DNA of 64,000 bases from JAJACP01 sp964350245. GTDB taxonomy: Bacteria; Chlamydiota; Chlamydiia; Chlamydiales; JAAKFR01. Under the pieces are notes generated by a model. The model was not told the origin of the DNA. It saw nothing but the letters and a program-made list of their open reading frames with translations, and did not search any database. Where the stretch lies: positions 62,001 to 126,000 of the forward strand of contig CAYGJC010000001.1 in the NCBI GenBank assembly GCA_964350245.1. The letters are read 5' to 3'. Below are positions 35,385 to 44,165 of the stretch, piece by piece (the first letter of the stretch is position 1; every line of letters begins with the position of its first letter). Both the position numbers and the translations under genes were made by a program.

Positions 35385-36001
35385 AAACTCAGCATTTCCT
35401 GGAGCTCCTGCCTTTCCGCACCATAAAACAGAATCTCCTCAACTATCTCGATCATGATGTGAATCGCTGTCATGTGCGCCTCTTGAATCCGATCTGAAGT
35501 AGAAAACCCCTCGATCAAAAGCTCGTGATCGGCTACACCCTTGAGCTTGCCTCCCCCTTTACCTAAAAAGGCCAGCGTCCCCAATCCCATCTTCTGAGCC
35601 TGATCAAACGCGTGAATTAAGTTAAGCGAGTTTCCGCTCGTAGTTAACCCAATAAAAAGGTCTCCCTCCTCTCCAAATGCTTCGACGGCCCTGGAAAAGA
35701 CGTGCTCAAAACCCAAGTCATTCCCCACACAAGTTAAATGTCCGGGTTCACTCAAAGCAATTGCCGGCAGTGCGGGCCGCTTTGTGCGAAAAATCCCTGT
35801 TAGCTCCTCGGCAAAATGGGAGGCGTCGCATAAGCTCCCCCCATTGCCCGCAATCAACACCTTTCTTTTTTGAGCAAAGCAAGCAGCCAACCTTTCAGCC
35901 CCCTGCTCGATAAAGGCCAGATTCGCGGGCTTAGAAAGCTGACAAATCGCCTTGACCCCATCATCCACTGCTTGTAAAATTTTCTCTTGCGCTGTTACCA
36001 T
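35381..36001 (-). CDS. gmhA: Phosphoheptose isomerase
   Basis: 206 residues from the ATG at 36001. A single SIS domain contains IAGNGGSLCDASHFAEELTG (binding loop and catalytic Glu), GLTTSGNSLNLIHAF and SDRIQEAHMTAIHIMIE (catalytic His). It isomerises sedoheptulose-7-phosphate, the first step to ADP-heptose. With rfaE2 at 3834-4343 this argues for a heptose-containing LPS core or a related nucleotide heptose. Chlamydiaceae LPS lacks heptose. Confidence 0.9.
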   Translation of the reverse strand: MVTAQEKILQAVDDGVKAICQLSKPANLAFIEQGAERLAACFAQKRKVLIAGNGGSLCDASHFAEELTGIFRTKRPALPAIALSEPGHLTCVGNDLGFEHVFSRAVEAFGEEGDLFIGLTTSGNSLNLIHAFDQAQKMGLGTLAFLGKGGGKLKGVADHELLIEGFSTSDRIQEAHMTAIHIMIEIVEEILFYGAERQELQEMLSL

Positions 36002-36046
36002 GATCAAGAAAATATACACCATAAATGTTTAAAAAGCAATATTACC

Positions 36047-36634
36047 ATGGATCACCCCTTTACCCTCCCTTTGGGCGCTCGAGCTCCTGATTTTGAACTA
36101 CCGGCCACGGATGGCAAGACCTACCGCCTCTCCGACTTTGAATCGAGCGCCCCTTTGGTGCTCTTTTTCACCTGCAATCATTGTCCTTATGTGATCCATT
36201 CCGATGAAGTGACCCGTAGCACAGCTGAAAAATTTATTGATCAGAACGTTCAGTTTGTGGCCATCAACTCCAATAGTCCCCACACCTACAAAGAAGATTC
36301 CTTTGAGCACATGGTCAAACGGATGAAAGAGCACCACTTCCCCTGGACTTATCTCCATGATGCCTCTCAGGAAGTCGCCCGCCGTTATGGAGCTCTGCGG
36401 ACGCCCCACTTCTATGTATTTGACAAAGAGCGGAAGCTGGTCTACTGCGGCAGAGGCGTGGATAGCCCCCGCGACCCTTCCAAGATCAAAGAAAACACTT
36501 TAGAAAAAGCTTTAAATGAATTACTTGCAGGTCAATCAATCACAACTCCGCTGACTAATCCAATAGGCTGCAATGTGAAGTGGAAGGGGAAAGACCCCCA
36601 CTGGATGCCTCCTGAAGCGTGCGACTTAATATGA
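36047..36634 (+). CDS. Thioredoxin-fold (AhpC/TSA-type) redox protein
   Basis: 195 residues from the ATG at 36047, starting MDHPFTLPLGARAPDFELPATDGK as in peroxiredoxin-like and TlpA-like proteins. The active site is TCNHCPYVIHS (CxxC). LRTPHFYVFDKERKLVYCGR gives the cis-Pro strand. It lacks a signal peptide, so it is probably a cytoplasmic thiol protein of the thioredoxin family that ends in IGCNVKWK. The exact substrate is unknown. It is divergent from gmhA with 45 bases between starts. Confidence 0.85.
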   Translation: MDHPFTLPLGARAPDFELPATDGKTYRLSDFESSAPLVLFFTCNHCPYVIHSDEVTRSTAEKFIDQNVQFVAINSNSPHTYKEDSFEHMVKRMKEHHFPWTYLHDASQEVARRYGALRTPHFYVFDKERKLVYCGRGVDSPRDPSKIKENTLEKALNELLAGQSITTPLTNPIGCNVKWKGKDPHWMPPEACDLI

Positions 36635-37638
36635 ATTGGATAAGAGCAAGGTTCCTTAAAATTATTGCATTAACTTATGCATTGCTTACCGGATCTGCGT
36701 GGGCTTATGCATATCCTGAGGCAGGTCAGGGTAAAATCGAGGCCGCATTTCTTTATCTCCAACCCTCTGTAGAAGATACCTACTTTGTAATTGACGATTT
36801 TGTTATCAACCCCCTTGAATTCCGCCCTGTAGATAGTCTAAGGATAAACAATGACTTTGATTTTCACCCAGGATTTCGTGTGGGAGGGGTGTATCGATTG
36901 TGTCATGGAGATCGAGCGCTTCGAGCCCACTACACGCGATTAAGTGAAAGACAGCGCAAACTCGTAGCAGCAGAAATCTTGTGGGCAACAGTAGGAAGCC
37001 CGGACTTTCTTTCTCAATTCGGCAGATATCTAGGTACGGCATTCTCAGACCTTAACATTCTCTATCAAAGTGTCGATGGACTCCTTGAGCAAAAAATCGC
37101 AAACATCTGCGGATTAAACATCTACCTACAGGGCGGTTTTGAATACGCCTATATTAGACTGCAAGAGCACTTAACCTATTTTGTTACCAACATATCTCGA
37201 TTAGGAGAGGTTACACAAAACACCTTTTCAAATGGAATCGGTCCTCAATTAGGGTTCGGAATCGATTACGAGATCTGTCGTACCCCGTGTCCCTTTCCTA
37301 GCTCGCTTTCCATTTCAGCCTCTACCTCCGGAAGTATTTTAGCGACCAGAACATGTCAAAGTTTTGGGGAAACCCTAAACGACACCCCTTTCAACTCATC
37401 GCAAGACGAGCCTGCTAGGAGATTGATTTCAGCCCTGCACGCGCGCTTAGGATTAAACTGTGAACTCCTTTTTCCCTGCTGGGTGGTCCTATTTGAGATT
37501 GGCTACGAATACAACTCCTACTACAGAGCCATTACACGTATTGCTTTTACAGACGATGGAGCTGATGCTCTTTGTTTTACCGACTATTATAACTTTAACA
37601 CACAAGGTCTTTATCTCTCGTTAGGGATGAGATTTTAA
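36631..37638 (+). CDS. Legionella-type MOMP-like outer membrane protein, copy 1
   Basis: 335 residues from the ATG at 36631, which overlaps the previous stop. A signal peptide (KIIALTYALLTGSAWA) precedes a beta-barrel with family landmarks: EAAFLYLQPSVEDTYFVI, RINNDFDFHPGFRVGG, FLWATxG-like ILWATVGSPDF, GGFEYAYIRLQEH and the C-terminal EIGYEYNSYYRAITRIAF ending in aromatic RF. The final Phe is the usual outer-membrane insertion signal. It is the first of three tandem paralogues and likely a surface porin. Confidence 0.85.
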   Translation: MNWIRARFLKIIALTYALLTGSAWAYAYPEAGQGKIEAAFLYLQPSVEDTYFVIDDFVINPLEFRPVDSLRINNDFDFHPGFRVGGVYRLCHGDRALRAHYTRLSERQRKLVAAEILWATVGSPDFLSQFGRYLGTAFSDLNILYQSVDGLLEQKIANICGLNIYLQGGFEYAYIRLQEHLTYFVTNISRLGEVTQNTFSNGIGPQLGFGIDYEICRTPCPFPSSLSISASTSGSILATRTCQSFGETLNDTPFNSSQDEPARRLISALHARLGLNCELLFPCWVVLFEIGYEYNSYYRAITRIAFTDDGADALCFTDYYNFNTQGLYLSLGMRF

Positions 37639-37659
37639 AACTGAAATCAATTGATCGAT

Positions 37660-38631
37660 ATGCTCAGCTTTAGACTTTTTTTACTGACCTATTTGCTGCT
37701 GCTGGGATCTGCGTTTGCAAATGCCAGCCGCTGGCAAATTCAAGCAGAATTTCTTTATCTTCAGCCCTCTGTAGAAGATACTTTTTTTGTCCTCGACGCA
37801 CCCAGAGGCTCCGGTAGCCCTATCGGTACAAGAATCAATAATGACATCGACTTTCATCCCGGATTTCGCGTTGAAGGGATATATCGATTTAGACATGGAG
37901 ATCGAGAGCTACACGCCTCTTACACGCGCTTGCATGCAGAGCAAAGCAAGCTCATTTCAGGTCAATTCTTGTGGGCTACAATGGGAAGCGTGGATTTTAT
38001 CCGCTCCTTTTTTAATAACTATCCAGGAAGCGCATTTTCAGACCTCGATATACTCTACCAGCGTGCAGACGGCTTTTTTTGTCAAAAAATAGCCTGTAGC
38101 CGCCGATTAGAATTAAACTTACGAGGAGGCTTCGAGTATGCCTATATTCGATTTCGAGAGCACTATCTCTATGTAAGAACGGACTTCTTTGCGGAAGGCG
38201 ACCTCAAACTCAATACATCTTCAAATGGGATCGGCCCCCAAGCCGGTCTGGAAATCGATTATGCAGTTTGCAGCTTGCCGTTTCGCTTCCCGAATTCTCT
38301 TTCTTTCAAAGCCTATGCCTCGGGCAGCATTTTGACAACAAGGACAAGGGAAGGGGCTGCAGGATTGATACAAAACTTGCCCCGCTACTCCACAGATGAT
38401 GAAGCTACCTGGAGATTGATCTCTGCTGTGCACGCACGCCTTGGCCTAAATTATGAACTTTTTTTTTCCCGCTGGTCTGCCTTACTTGAAATCGGATACG
38501 AGTATGATTCTTACTACAGAGCGATTACCCGCCTCTCTTTTGTGGATAATCCGGCCGATGCTTTGTGCTATACCGATTATTATAACCTTGATATGCAAGG
38601 CTTTTATGTTTCTGCCGGGATAAGATTTTAA
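37660..38631 (+). CDS. Legionella-type MOMP-like outer membrane protein, copy 2
   Basis: 323 residues from the ATG at 37660. It has the same order of motifs as its neighbours: signal peptide LLTYLLLLGSAFA, FLYLQPSVEDTFFVLD, RINNDIDFHPGFRVEGIYRF, FLWATMGSVDF, GGFEYAYIRFREHY and a C-terminal SAGIRF. Differences from copy 1 cluster in presumed surface loops. It starts 21 bases after copy 1 with no terminator between, so the array is probably one transcript. Confidence 0.85.
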   Translation: MLSFRLFLLTYLLLLGSAFANASRWQIQAEFLYLQPSVEDTFFVLDAPRGSGSPIGTRINNDIDFHPGFRVEGIYRFRHGDRELHASYTRLHAEQSKLISGQFLWATMGSVDFIRSFFNNYPGSAFSDLDILYQRADGFFCQKIACSRRLELNLRGGFEYAYIRFREHYLYVRTDFFAEGDLKLNTSSNGIGPQAGLEIDYAVCSLPFRFPNSLSFKAYASGSILTTRTREGAAGLIQNLPRYSTDDEATWRLISAVHARLGLNYELFFSRWSALLEIGYEYDSYYRAITRLSFVDNPADALCYTDYYNLDMQGFYVSAGIRF

Positions 38632-38650
38632 CGAGAGAAAGTAGATTACT

Positions 38651-39619
38651 ATGCTCAACTTTAAACTTTTTTTATTAGCGTGTGTGCTGTTTGTGGGATC
38701 TGCGTACGCCGAGGTGGGACGCTGGGGAATAGATGTAGAATTTCTTTACCTCCGTCCCTCCATAGAAGACACCTATTTTGTGATTGATGCTCCTGCCAGC
38801 GCGGCTAGACCAGCCGGGACACGAATCAACAATGAATTTGATTTCCACCCGGGATTCCGCATCGGAGGAATGTATCGATTTGACCAGGAGAATCTCAATT
38901 TTCAAGCGCATTACACTCGACTGAGTGAAACCCAAAATAAGCTTGTTTCTGGACCATTCTTGTGGGCAACTGTGGGCATGGCAAACTTCATAAACCCCGT
39001 ATTTAGTAACTATACGGGTACCGCGTGTTCCCACTTAGACATTTTCTATCAGGGCGTAAATGGCTTTTTTGACCAAAAAATTGCATGTCACAATGGGTTA
39101 AACTTGTTTCTTCAAGGAGGATTTGAATATGCCTATATCCGGCTCCAGGAAGACTACCGCTTTATCAACAGTACACCCGTTGTAGGAGACATCTCTCTCA
39201 ATACTTTTTCAAGTGGAATCGGCCCTCAACTAGGATTAGAAGTTGATTATGAGATCTACTCCCTATCATCGCTTGTTCCCGGTTCACTATCCCTCCAAGC
39301 ATCTGCTTCCGGAAGTGTTTTAACCACCCGCACACGTGAAAGGGTAGGCAGTGTACTCGATGGAGTTCCAAACTTTGGAGCGCAAGACCTATCCACCTGG
39401 AGATTGATTTCAGCAGTGCATATGCGTCTAGGAATCAGTAATGAACTTTTCTTCTCCTGCTCGAGAGCCCTATTTGAGATTGGCTACGAATATAACTCCT
39501 ACTACAGAGCCATTACACGTATTGCCTTTCTAGATAATCAGGCCGGGGCTTCCACTACCATTGACTACTCTAACTTTGATACACAAGGGCTCTATTTTTC
39601 AGCAGAGATTAAGTTTTAA
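38651..39619 (+). CDS. Legionella-type MOMP-like outer membrane protein, copy 3
   Basis: 322 residues starting MLNFKLFLLACVLFVGSAYA (signal peptide). VEFLYLRPSIEDTYFVID, RINNEFDFHPGFRIGG, FLWATVGMANF, GGFEYAYIRLQEDY and EIGYEYNSYYRAITRIAF follow the family pattern. The C-terminus ends IKF, again aromatic. It begins 19 bases after copy 2. The gene is convergent with the metallophosphoesterase gene, with 3 bases between them. Confidence 0.85.
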   Translation: MLNFKLFLLACVLFVGSAYAEVGRWGIDVEFLYLRPSIEDTYFVIDAPASAARPAGTRINNEFDFHPGFRIGGMYRFDQENLNFQAHYTRLSETQNKLVSGPFLWATVGMANFINPVFSNYTGTACSHLDIFYQGVNGFFDQKIACHNGLNLFLQGGFEYAYIRLQEDYRFINSTPVVGDISLNTFSSGIGPQLGLEVDYEIYSLSSLVPGSLSLQASASGSVLTTRTRERVGSVLDGVPNFGAQDLSTWRLISAVHMRLGISNELFFSCSRALFEIGYEYNSYYRAITRIAFLDNQAGASTTIDYSNFDTQGLYFSAEIKF

Positions 39620-39622
39620 TTG

Positions 39623-40906
39623 TCACAATTTTTGAGTAAAGCGATCGAGCATATGTCCTGATGCGGTGAGTGCCTTGTAGGTGATCTCTCCCTCTGTTAG
39701 TTCCATCACCCAAAAAAAATGCTGGTTGCCTTGTAGGCGCGCGAAGTAGTTCTGAAAGTAACCTTGTATAGTCGGAAACTGCACTTTAGGTCCCCAGCCT
39801 CCATCGCCTAAATAGAGTGTTCCTTTGAGATCCTCCTTCCCGTAACGGAGCAACTTTGTTCGCTTTAAGGTTTGATCATGGTGCTCAAAAGCGACTGTCA
39901 ACCCATACTGATCGAAAAGAGGAAGCCAAACGCGCTTTCCCTCCTGCGATTCTTTTGAAAAGAGTTTGTTCGCAGAGTTCTTCCCTTTCACAAGCTCGAC
40001 AAAACTGCGTGTCGAGCGATAAGATAGATTTTTCTCCGCAAAACGAATACTAGGATAAAGAGGCACATGATAAAGAGCTGCTTTGACAGGTTTATGAGAG
40101 ACGTTTTTAAGTGTCTCTTCTAACCATAACGCCTGCTCACCCGCATGTGCAGCAGTGTGTCCACTATCAAGGACAATGAGTTGAACAGCATCACCGAAGG
40201 GGAGAGAAAAATAACTCTCTCCTGTATCTCCTTGTTTAAAGTAGCGGAAAAAAAAAGGTGCTTGCGTTTTCGGTTGGTTAAACCCTCCTAACACCTCATG
40301 ATTTCCAATAGCCAGTACAAGCGGAATCAAATGCCCCTCAGAGGTAACCATTGACCGGGTATACACATCAAGCCAGTGGTCCCATTTTTTGTAGTCTCTT
40401 AGACCGTGTACAGAGGAAGGGTAATCTCCGCCGAGCCAAACAGCATGAGGATCTAAGCTCGCAGCTTTATAAGCCAACGCCTCCGCAGAACGGGTGTTTT
40501 CCCAATCACCTCCCTCCACAACCAAAAGTCTCTCACTTTTCTCAGCAATCGTACAGAACGAGTGCTCATTTCCATATGCCCGTCTTTTGTCCCCCACAGT
40601 GAAGTAGTAGACCGTCCCAGGCTCTAGATCGACCAACTCTATATGGTAGAGTCTTCTTCCATCAGGAAGCTGCTGAAAAACCGTTCCCATTCCCTTGGTT
40701 TTGTGCGCATAACGGGTGATTTTAGAGTGGTGTGGCTCTGTGTCATAATAAACATAGAGAGTTTCAGGAGTTTTGATCCCATGAATATTCAAGGTAATGG
40801 TTCGGCATGGATCGCGCTGCCAAGTGAGATAAAGATGTCTAAGACTGGAAGCTCCGTGCAAGGGGACTGCCGATATAAGCAGTCCAACTAGCAGGAAGAG
40901 GCGCAT
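39623..40906 (-). CDS. Exported purple-acid-phosphatase-like metallophosphoesterase
   Basis: 427 residues from the ATG at 40906 (GGAGCACC upstream). A signal peptide MRLFLLVGLLISAVPLHG is followed by an N-terminal fibronectin-like domain, ending near TVYYFTVGD. The catalytic domain has EGGDWEN, WLGGDYPSS, LAIGNHEV, and YHVPLYPS, the metal-ligand order of purple acid phosphatases. It probably dephosphorylates organic phosphate in the periplasm. The start region overlaps the pseudouridine synthase gene by 68 bases. Confidence 0.8.
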   Translation of the reverse strand: MRLFLLVGLLISAVPLHGASSLRHLYLTWQRDPCRTITLNIHGIKTPETLYVYYDTEPHHSKITRYAHKTKGMGTVFQQLPDGRRLYHIELVDLEPGTVYYFTVGDKRRAYGNEHSFCTIAEKSERLLVVEGGDWENTRSAEALAYKAASLDPHAVWLGGDYPSSVHGLRDYKKWDHWLDVYTRSMVTSEGHLIPLVLAIGNHEVLGGFNQPKTQAPFFFRYFKQGDTGESYFSLPFGDAVQLIVLDSGHTAAHAGEQALWLEETLKNVSHKPVKAALYHVPLYPSIRFAEKNLSYRSTRSFVELVKGKNSANKLFSKESQEGKRVWLPLFDQYGLTVAFEHHDQTLKRTKLLRYGKEDLKGTLYLGDGGWGPKVQFPTIQGYFQNYFARLQGNQHFFWVMELTEGEITYKALTASGHMLDRFTQKL

Positions 40907-41504
40907 AATAGGTGCTCCTCTCACCTGAAATCGGATGAGGGAAAGTAAACGCATGGTGGTGAAGAAAAAGGGTTTTAGATGTATGCGAAGAACCATATTT
41001 ACGATCGCCTAATACCGGATGCCCTCTAGAAGCAAATTGAACCCGTATCTGATGGTAGCGCCCCGTTAATAAAGTGACTTGAACCAAAGTGTAGTCTCTC
41101 TGTTTTTTTAGGGCACGGAATTTTAAACAAGAGAGTTTTCCGTTTTGACTCCTAAAAGCGCGCCCCTCACCATGCTCTAAATGATCGGTATACTCTCCAT
41201 CGGAAACACTCCCCTCAACCAGCGCAAGATATTCTTTTTGAAAGGTATCTTTGCGTTGCGCCTCTTGCAGACGACGGAGCGCTTTACTTGTTCTAGCAAA
41301 CAGTACGAGGCCAGAAACGGGGCGATCTAAGCGGTGAACGGCTTCCAAAAAGACATTGCCGGGCTTTTTGAAACGCTCTTTGAGATACCGTTTCCCCCAA
41401 GCCTCTAAAGAATCAGCTGTTGTCTGGTTCGGCTGGGTTAACAGACCTGCCGGTTTATTCAAAAGAAGAACATGGTTATCGCAGAAAATGACTTCAGGTT
41501 CCAT
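40839..41504 (-). CDS. RluA-family pseudouridine synthase
   Basis: 221 residues, the short form without an S4 domain. The catalytic loop AVHRLDRPVSGLVLFA contains the essential Asp, and LLTGRYHQIRVQFASRGHPVLGDRKYG is the family's second signature. It isomerises uridine in rRNA or tRNA; which position cannot be told from the sequence. It belongs to a run of RNA-modification genes and overlaps both neighbours, by 68 and 11 bases. Confidence 0.88.
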   Translation of the reverse strand: MEPEVIFCDNHVLLLNKPAGLLTQPNQTTADSLEAWGKRYLKERFKKPGNVFLEAVHRLDRPVSGLVLFARTSKALRRLQEAQRKDTFQKEYLALVEGSVSDGEYTDHLEHGEGRAFRSQNGKLSCLKFRALKKQRDYTLVQVTLLTGRYHQIRVQFASRGHPVLGDRKYGSSHTSKTLFLHHHAFTFPHPISGERSTYYAPLPASWTAYIGSPLARSFQS

Positions 41505-42276
41505 GGCGACGCTGTCTGATCACTTCGTAGAGTAAAAGGGTGGTGGCCATGGCAACATTTAAAGAGTCGGCAACACCGTGCATCGGAATTTTAACTTGAA
41601 GATCAGCCCCTTCCATCCATCTTTCTGTTAATCCGTACTGTTCGGTGCCGACCACAATCGCCACTCCTTGTGTTAAATCGACATCGGTAAACTCTTTTTC
41701 AGCTGAAGGCGTTGCAGCCAAAAGAGCGATGTTCTGCTCTCTTAGCCACTGCAGAGTCTCTTCTCCTCCGGCCTCCACTACTGGCTGAGTGAAGAGAGTG
41801 CCCACACTTGCACGCACTACATTGGGATTATGAATGTCCGTACACCTGTCACACACAATCACTGCATCGACACCTGTCGCATCGCTGGAGCGCAAAATGG
41901 TGCCTAAATTGCCTGGCTTTTCAATTGACTCTGCAATCACATAAAAAGGACGCGCGGAAGGCTTTAATGAAGCAAGTGTCAGATGCGACTGTTTGGCCAC
42001 AGCTAGCAGCCCATCGGGACGATCGCGGTAAGATAGGGAGCGAAAAACAGACTCAGAGCAGGGATAGACGGGAGCATCAATTTGCGCAATGAGCTCAGGT
42101 TCATTCTCTCCTAAAAAAAGCTCAGGACAAACAAAGAGGGTTTCAATTTCCACCGCTCGCGCGCGTGAAAGCTCACGAAAGCCCTCGATTAAAAACCGTT
42201 GGGTGGCTTCTCGTTCACGCCTCTTCCATAATCGCTTGGCCTCTTTGATCTTGGGATTTTGAGTACTTGTTAGCAT
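41494..42276 (-). CDS. SpoU/TrmH-family RNA 2'-O-methyltransferase
   Basis: 260 residues from the ATG at 42276. The N-terminal substrate-binding domain begins LTSTQNPKIKEAKRLWKRRERE. The SPOUT knot has SIEKPGNLGTILRSSDATG, IVVGTEQYGLTERWM and IPMHGVADSLNVAMATTLLLYE. It methylates a ribose in rRNA or tRNA using SAM. The corresponding C. trachomatis gene is annotated spoU (CT403). It overlaps the class I methyltransferase gene upstream. Confidence 0.88.
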   Translation of the reverse strand: MLTSTQNPKIKEAKRLWKRREREATQRFLIEGFRELSRARAVEIETLFVCPELFLGENEPELIAQIDAPVYPCSESVFRSLSYRDRPDGLLAVAKQSHLTLASLKPSARPFYVIAESIEKPGNLGTILRSSDATGVDAVIVCDRCTDIHNPNVVRASVGTLFTQPVVEAGGEETLQWLREQNIALLAATPSAEKEFTDVDLTQGVAIVVGTEQYGLTERWMEGADLQVKIPMHGVADSLNVAMATTLLLYEVIRQRRHGT

Positions 42277-43088
42277 GGCTCCCACCTCGCATACCCCCCT
42301 GAAGGGATATCAAAAGGGCCTTTTAACACAAGCTCTCCACAGTCAAACTGCCCCTTTAACTCCTGCTCTAAAAGCTGCTTCAGGACGATGGGCGTCAAGC
42401 CGGGTGTATGGCAGCTTAAAATAAGAAAGCGAGGCCGATCCGATAAAAGCTGGCGGCATGATTCTAAAATGGGAGGAAGATCCCGTTCGATTTTAAAGAT
42501 CTCACTCGATTTACCCTTACCAAAAGAGGGAGGATCAAGAAGGATCGCTTCATAACGCTCTTTACGACGAAGCGCTCTGGCAAGGTATTTCCGTGCATCT
42601 TCCACAATCCACCGAATGGATGTGATCGCGTTGAGGCTAGCATTCTCTTTGGCCCAGTTGACCATCCCTTGCGCAGCATCGAGGTGTGTGACTTCCGCTC
42701 CAGCTCCCGCAGCAGCTAAGGAGCCTCCTCCAGAGTAAGCAAAAAGATTGAGAAAGCGAGAACCGGGCTCTAGCCGCTCTTTCATCCAAGGCCAAAAAAT
42801 CGCATGTTCAGGAAAAACGCCTAAGTGTCCAAACTCAGTCCGTTTGAGCAGAAAGCGTATCCCCTCGATGGTAATGGTCCACGTCTCAGGAATCTTCCGA
42901 AAAAGCTCCCACCGATTTCCTCTTTCACGCGTAAACCGCGCATCAGCTCGCTCCCACTCTTCTTTAGAGAGGGAGGGGCGCCAGATCGCCTGCGCACACG
43001 GTCGGATGAGGACCACCTTTCCAAAGCGCTCTAGCTTCTGACCAAACCCACTGTCAACTAACTGATAACTCAATTGATGTAACTCCAC
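42270..43088 (-). CDS. Class I SAM-dependent rRNA methyltransferase (RlmI/RlmK-like)
   Basis: 272 residues from a GTG start. LFAYSGGGSLAAAGAGAEVTHLD is the SAM-binding motif I with the acidic loop. LLDPPSFGKGKSSEIFKIERDL contains the DPPSF catalytic segment of the RlmI, RlmK and related m5C/m7G methyltransferases. There is no PUA domain at the N-terminus. The C. trachomatis neighbour of spoU (CT404) is the same kind of protein. The start overlaps the pncC end by 19 bases. Confidence 0.85.
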   Translation of the reverse strand: MELHQLSYQLVDSGFGQKLERFGKVVLIRPCAQAIWRPSLSKEEWERADARFTRERGNRWELFRKIPETWTITIEGIRFLLKRTEFGHLGVFPEHAIFWPWMKERLEPGSRFLNLFAYSGGGSLAAAGAGAEVTHLDAAQGMVNWAKENASLNAITSIRWIVEDARKYLARALRRKERYEAILLDPPSFGKGKSSEIFKIERDLPPILESCRQLLSDRPRFLILSCHTPGLTPIVLKQLLEQELKGQFDCGELVLKGPFDIPSGGYARWEPC

Positions 43089-43573
43089 AAATGTTCCAAG
43101 GCCTCCTGAATGGCCTGCTCAATCACAGAACCGCGCTCCCCTTTAAAGTGTGAGGTCCAGGTAAGTAATTCCCTATCTGTAGAAGCAAGGGCGAAACAGA
43201 CAGTTCCCACTGGTTTTTGCGCGGTGCCCCCTGTGGGCCCTGCAACCCCAGTTGTTGAAAGGGCAAAATGACTTTTAAACCGCAGCAACGCCCCTGACGC
43301 CATCTCGCCTGCCGTCTCTTCACTAACAGCTCCACAATTTTCGATTGTCATCGGCTTAACGCCTAACAGATCTTCTTTTGCATGATTGGAGTAGGCAACA
43401 ACACCTCCTTGAAAATAGAAGGAGCAGTCGGGAAGGGCCACAAATCGGGAGGCAATGCCGCCTCCCGTGCACGATTCAGCCAAAGCCAAAGAACCGTTAT
43501 GCGTAATCAACCGGTGATGGATCTGTTGTTCTAACAACTTCAATACCTTGTTCTTTAAGTTGAGGATGTTCAT
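43070..43573 (-). CDS. pncC: Nicotinamide-nucleotide amidase (CinA C-terminal domain type)
   Basis: 167 residues from the ATG at 43573. LALAESCTGGGIASRFVALPDCSFYFQGGVVAYSNHAK and ALSTTGVAGPTGGTAQKPVGTVCFAL are the CinA-C signatures including the catalytic Ser. The enzyme deamidates NMN to NaMN, salvaging pyridine nucleotides. The COG1058 N-terminal domain of full CinA is absent, as in PncC. The first 77 bases overlap the upstream hypothetical gene, a long overlap that the conserved start position seems to require. Confidence 0.85.
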   Translation of the reverse strand: MNILNLKNKVLKLLEQQIHHRLITHNGSLALAESCTGGGIASRFVALPDCSFYFQGGVVAYSNHAKEDLLGVKPMTIENCGAVSEETAGEMASGALLRFKSHFALSTTGVAGPTGGTAQKPVGTVCFALASTDRELLTWTSHFKGERGSVIEQAIQEALEHLWSYIN

Positions 43574-44165
43574 TGATCCACGAGAAACACGCTTTTCCCA
43601 GGCGAATGGGAACATTTTGCCTTCTCCCCTCTACCAAAAACGGGGTCGGTAGAGTATGGCGGCGCACCCATTTCTGGATCGCGTGAAACAGAGGGCCGTT
43701 GGGAAGCGTGCGCGTTTCAAAAATCGCATGGGTCTTTGGATCGGCATAAATCTGAGGATAGCCAAGTTGAATCCCCCACGTGACTGCATCTACACCAAAC
43801 AATTGAGAGCGAAATGTTTGATCTTCGGGACTGTAGCGAAAGGCGTGCGCTTGCATCTGCACAATGGGAAGCTTAGGCTTGTAGATCTGGCGCGTCTCAT
43901 CCACTGTTATGACCTCTAGAGCGTCTTCAGTCACACTTAAAACCGGTGCAGACAGAGCGGGAGGCTTTTCACCCCCTTTCAAGTGCGCTACATAGGCGCC
44001 ATAGATCTCTAGAAAGGTGGATAAGGAGAGAACTCCTTCTCCTTTGGGTGTCAAACTGCCCACTTGATATAGAGAAAAAGAAGGGAGTGAAGAGAACAAA
44101 TCCTCCATCTCTTGCCTATCGACTAGAAGAGGAATTTTGATCCATTTGGAAACATTAAGCGACAT
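43497..44165 (-). CDS. Hypothetical protein
   Basis: 222 residues with no signal peptide or membrane helix. The N-terminal half alternates short strands and loops (VLSVTEDALEVITVDETRQIYKPK). The C-terminal half contains FGVDAVTWGIQLGYPQIY and RLGKACFSWINEHPQL. I do not recognise the family. It lies between lspA and pncC in a tight operon: it overlaps lspA by 11 bases and pncC by 77. The position in a conserved housekeeping run suggests it is real and probably conserved among chlamydia-like bacteria. Confidence 0.7.
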   Translation of the reverse strand: MSLNVSKWIKIPLLVDRQEMEDLFSSLPSFSLYQVGSLTPKGEGVLSLSTFLEIYGAYVAHLKGGEKPPALSAPVLSVTEDALEVITVDETRQIYKPKLPIVQMQAHAFRYSPEDQTFRSQLFGVDAVTWGIQLGYPQIYADPKTHAIFETRTLPNGPLFHAIQKWVRRHTLPTPFLVEGRRQNVPIRLGKACFSWINEHPQLKEQGIEVVRTTDPSPVDYA

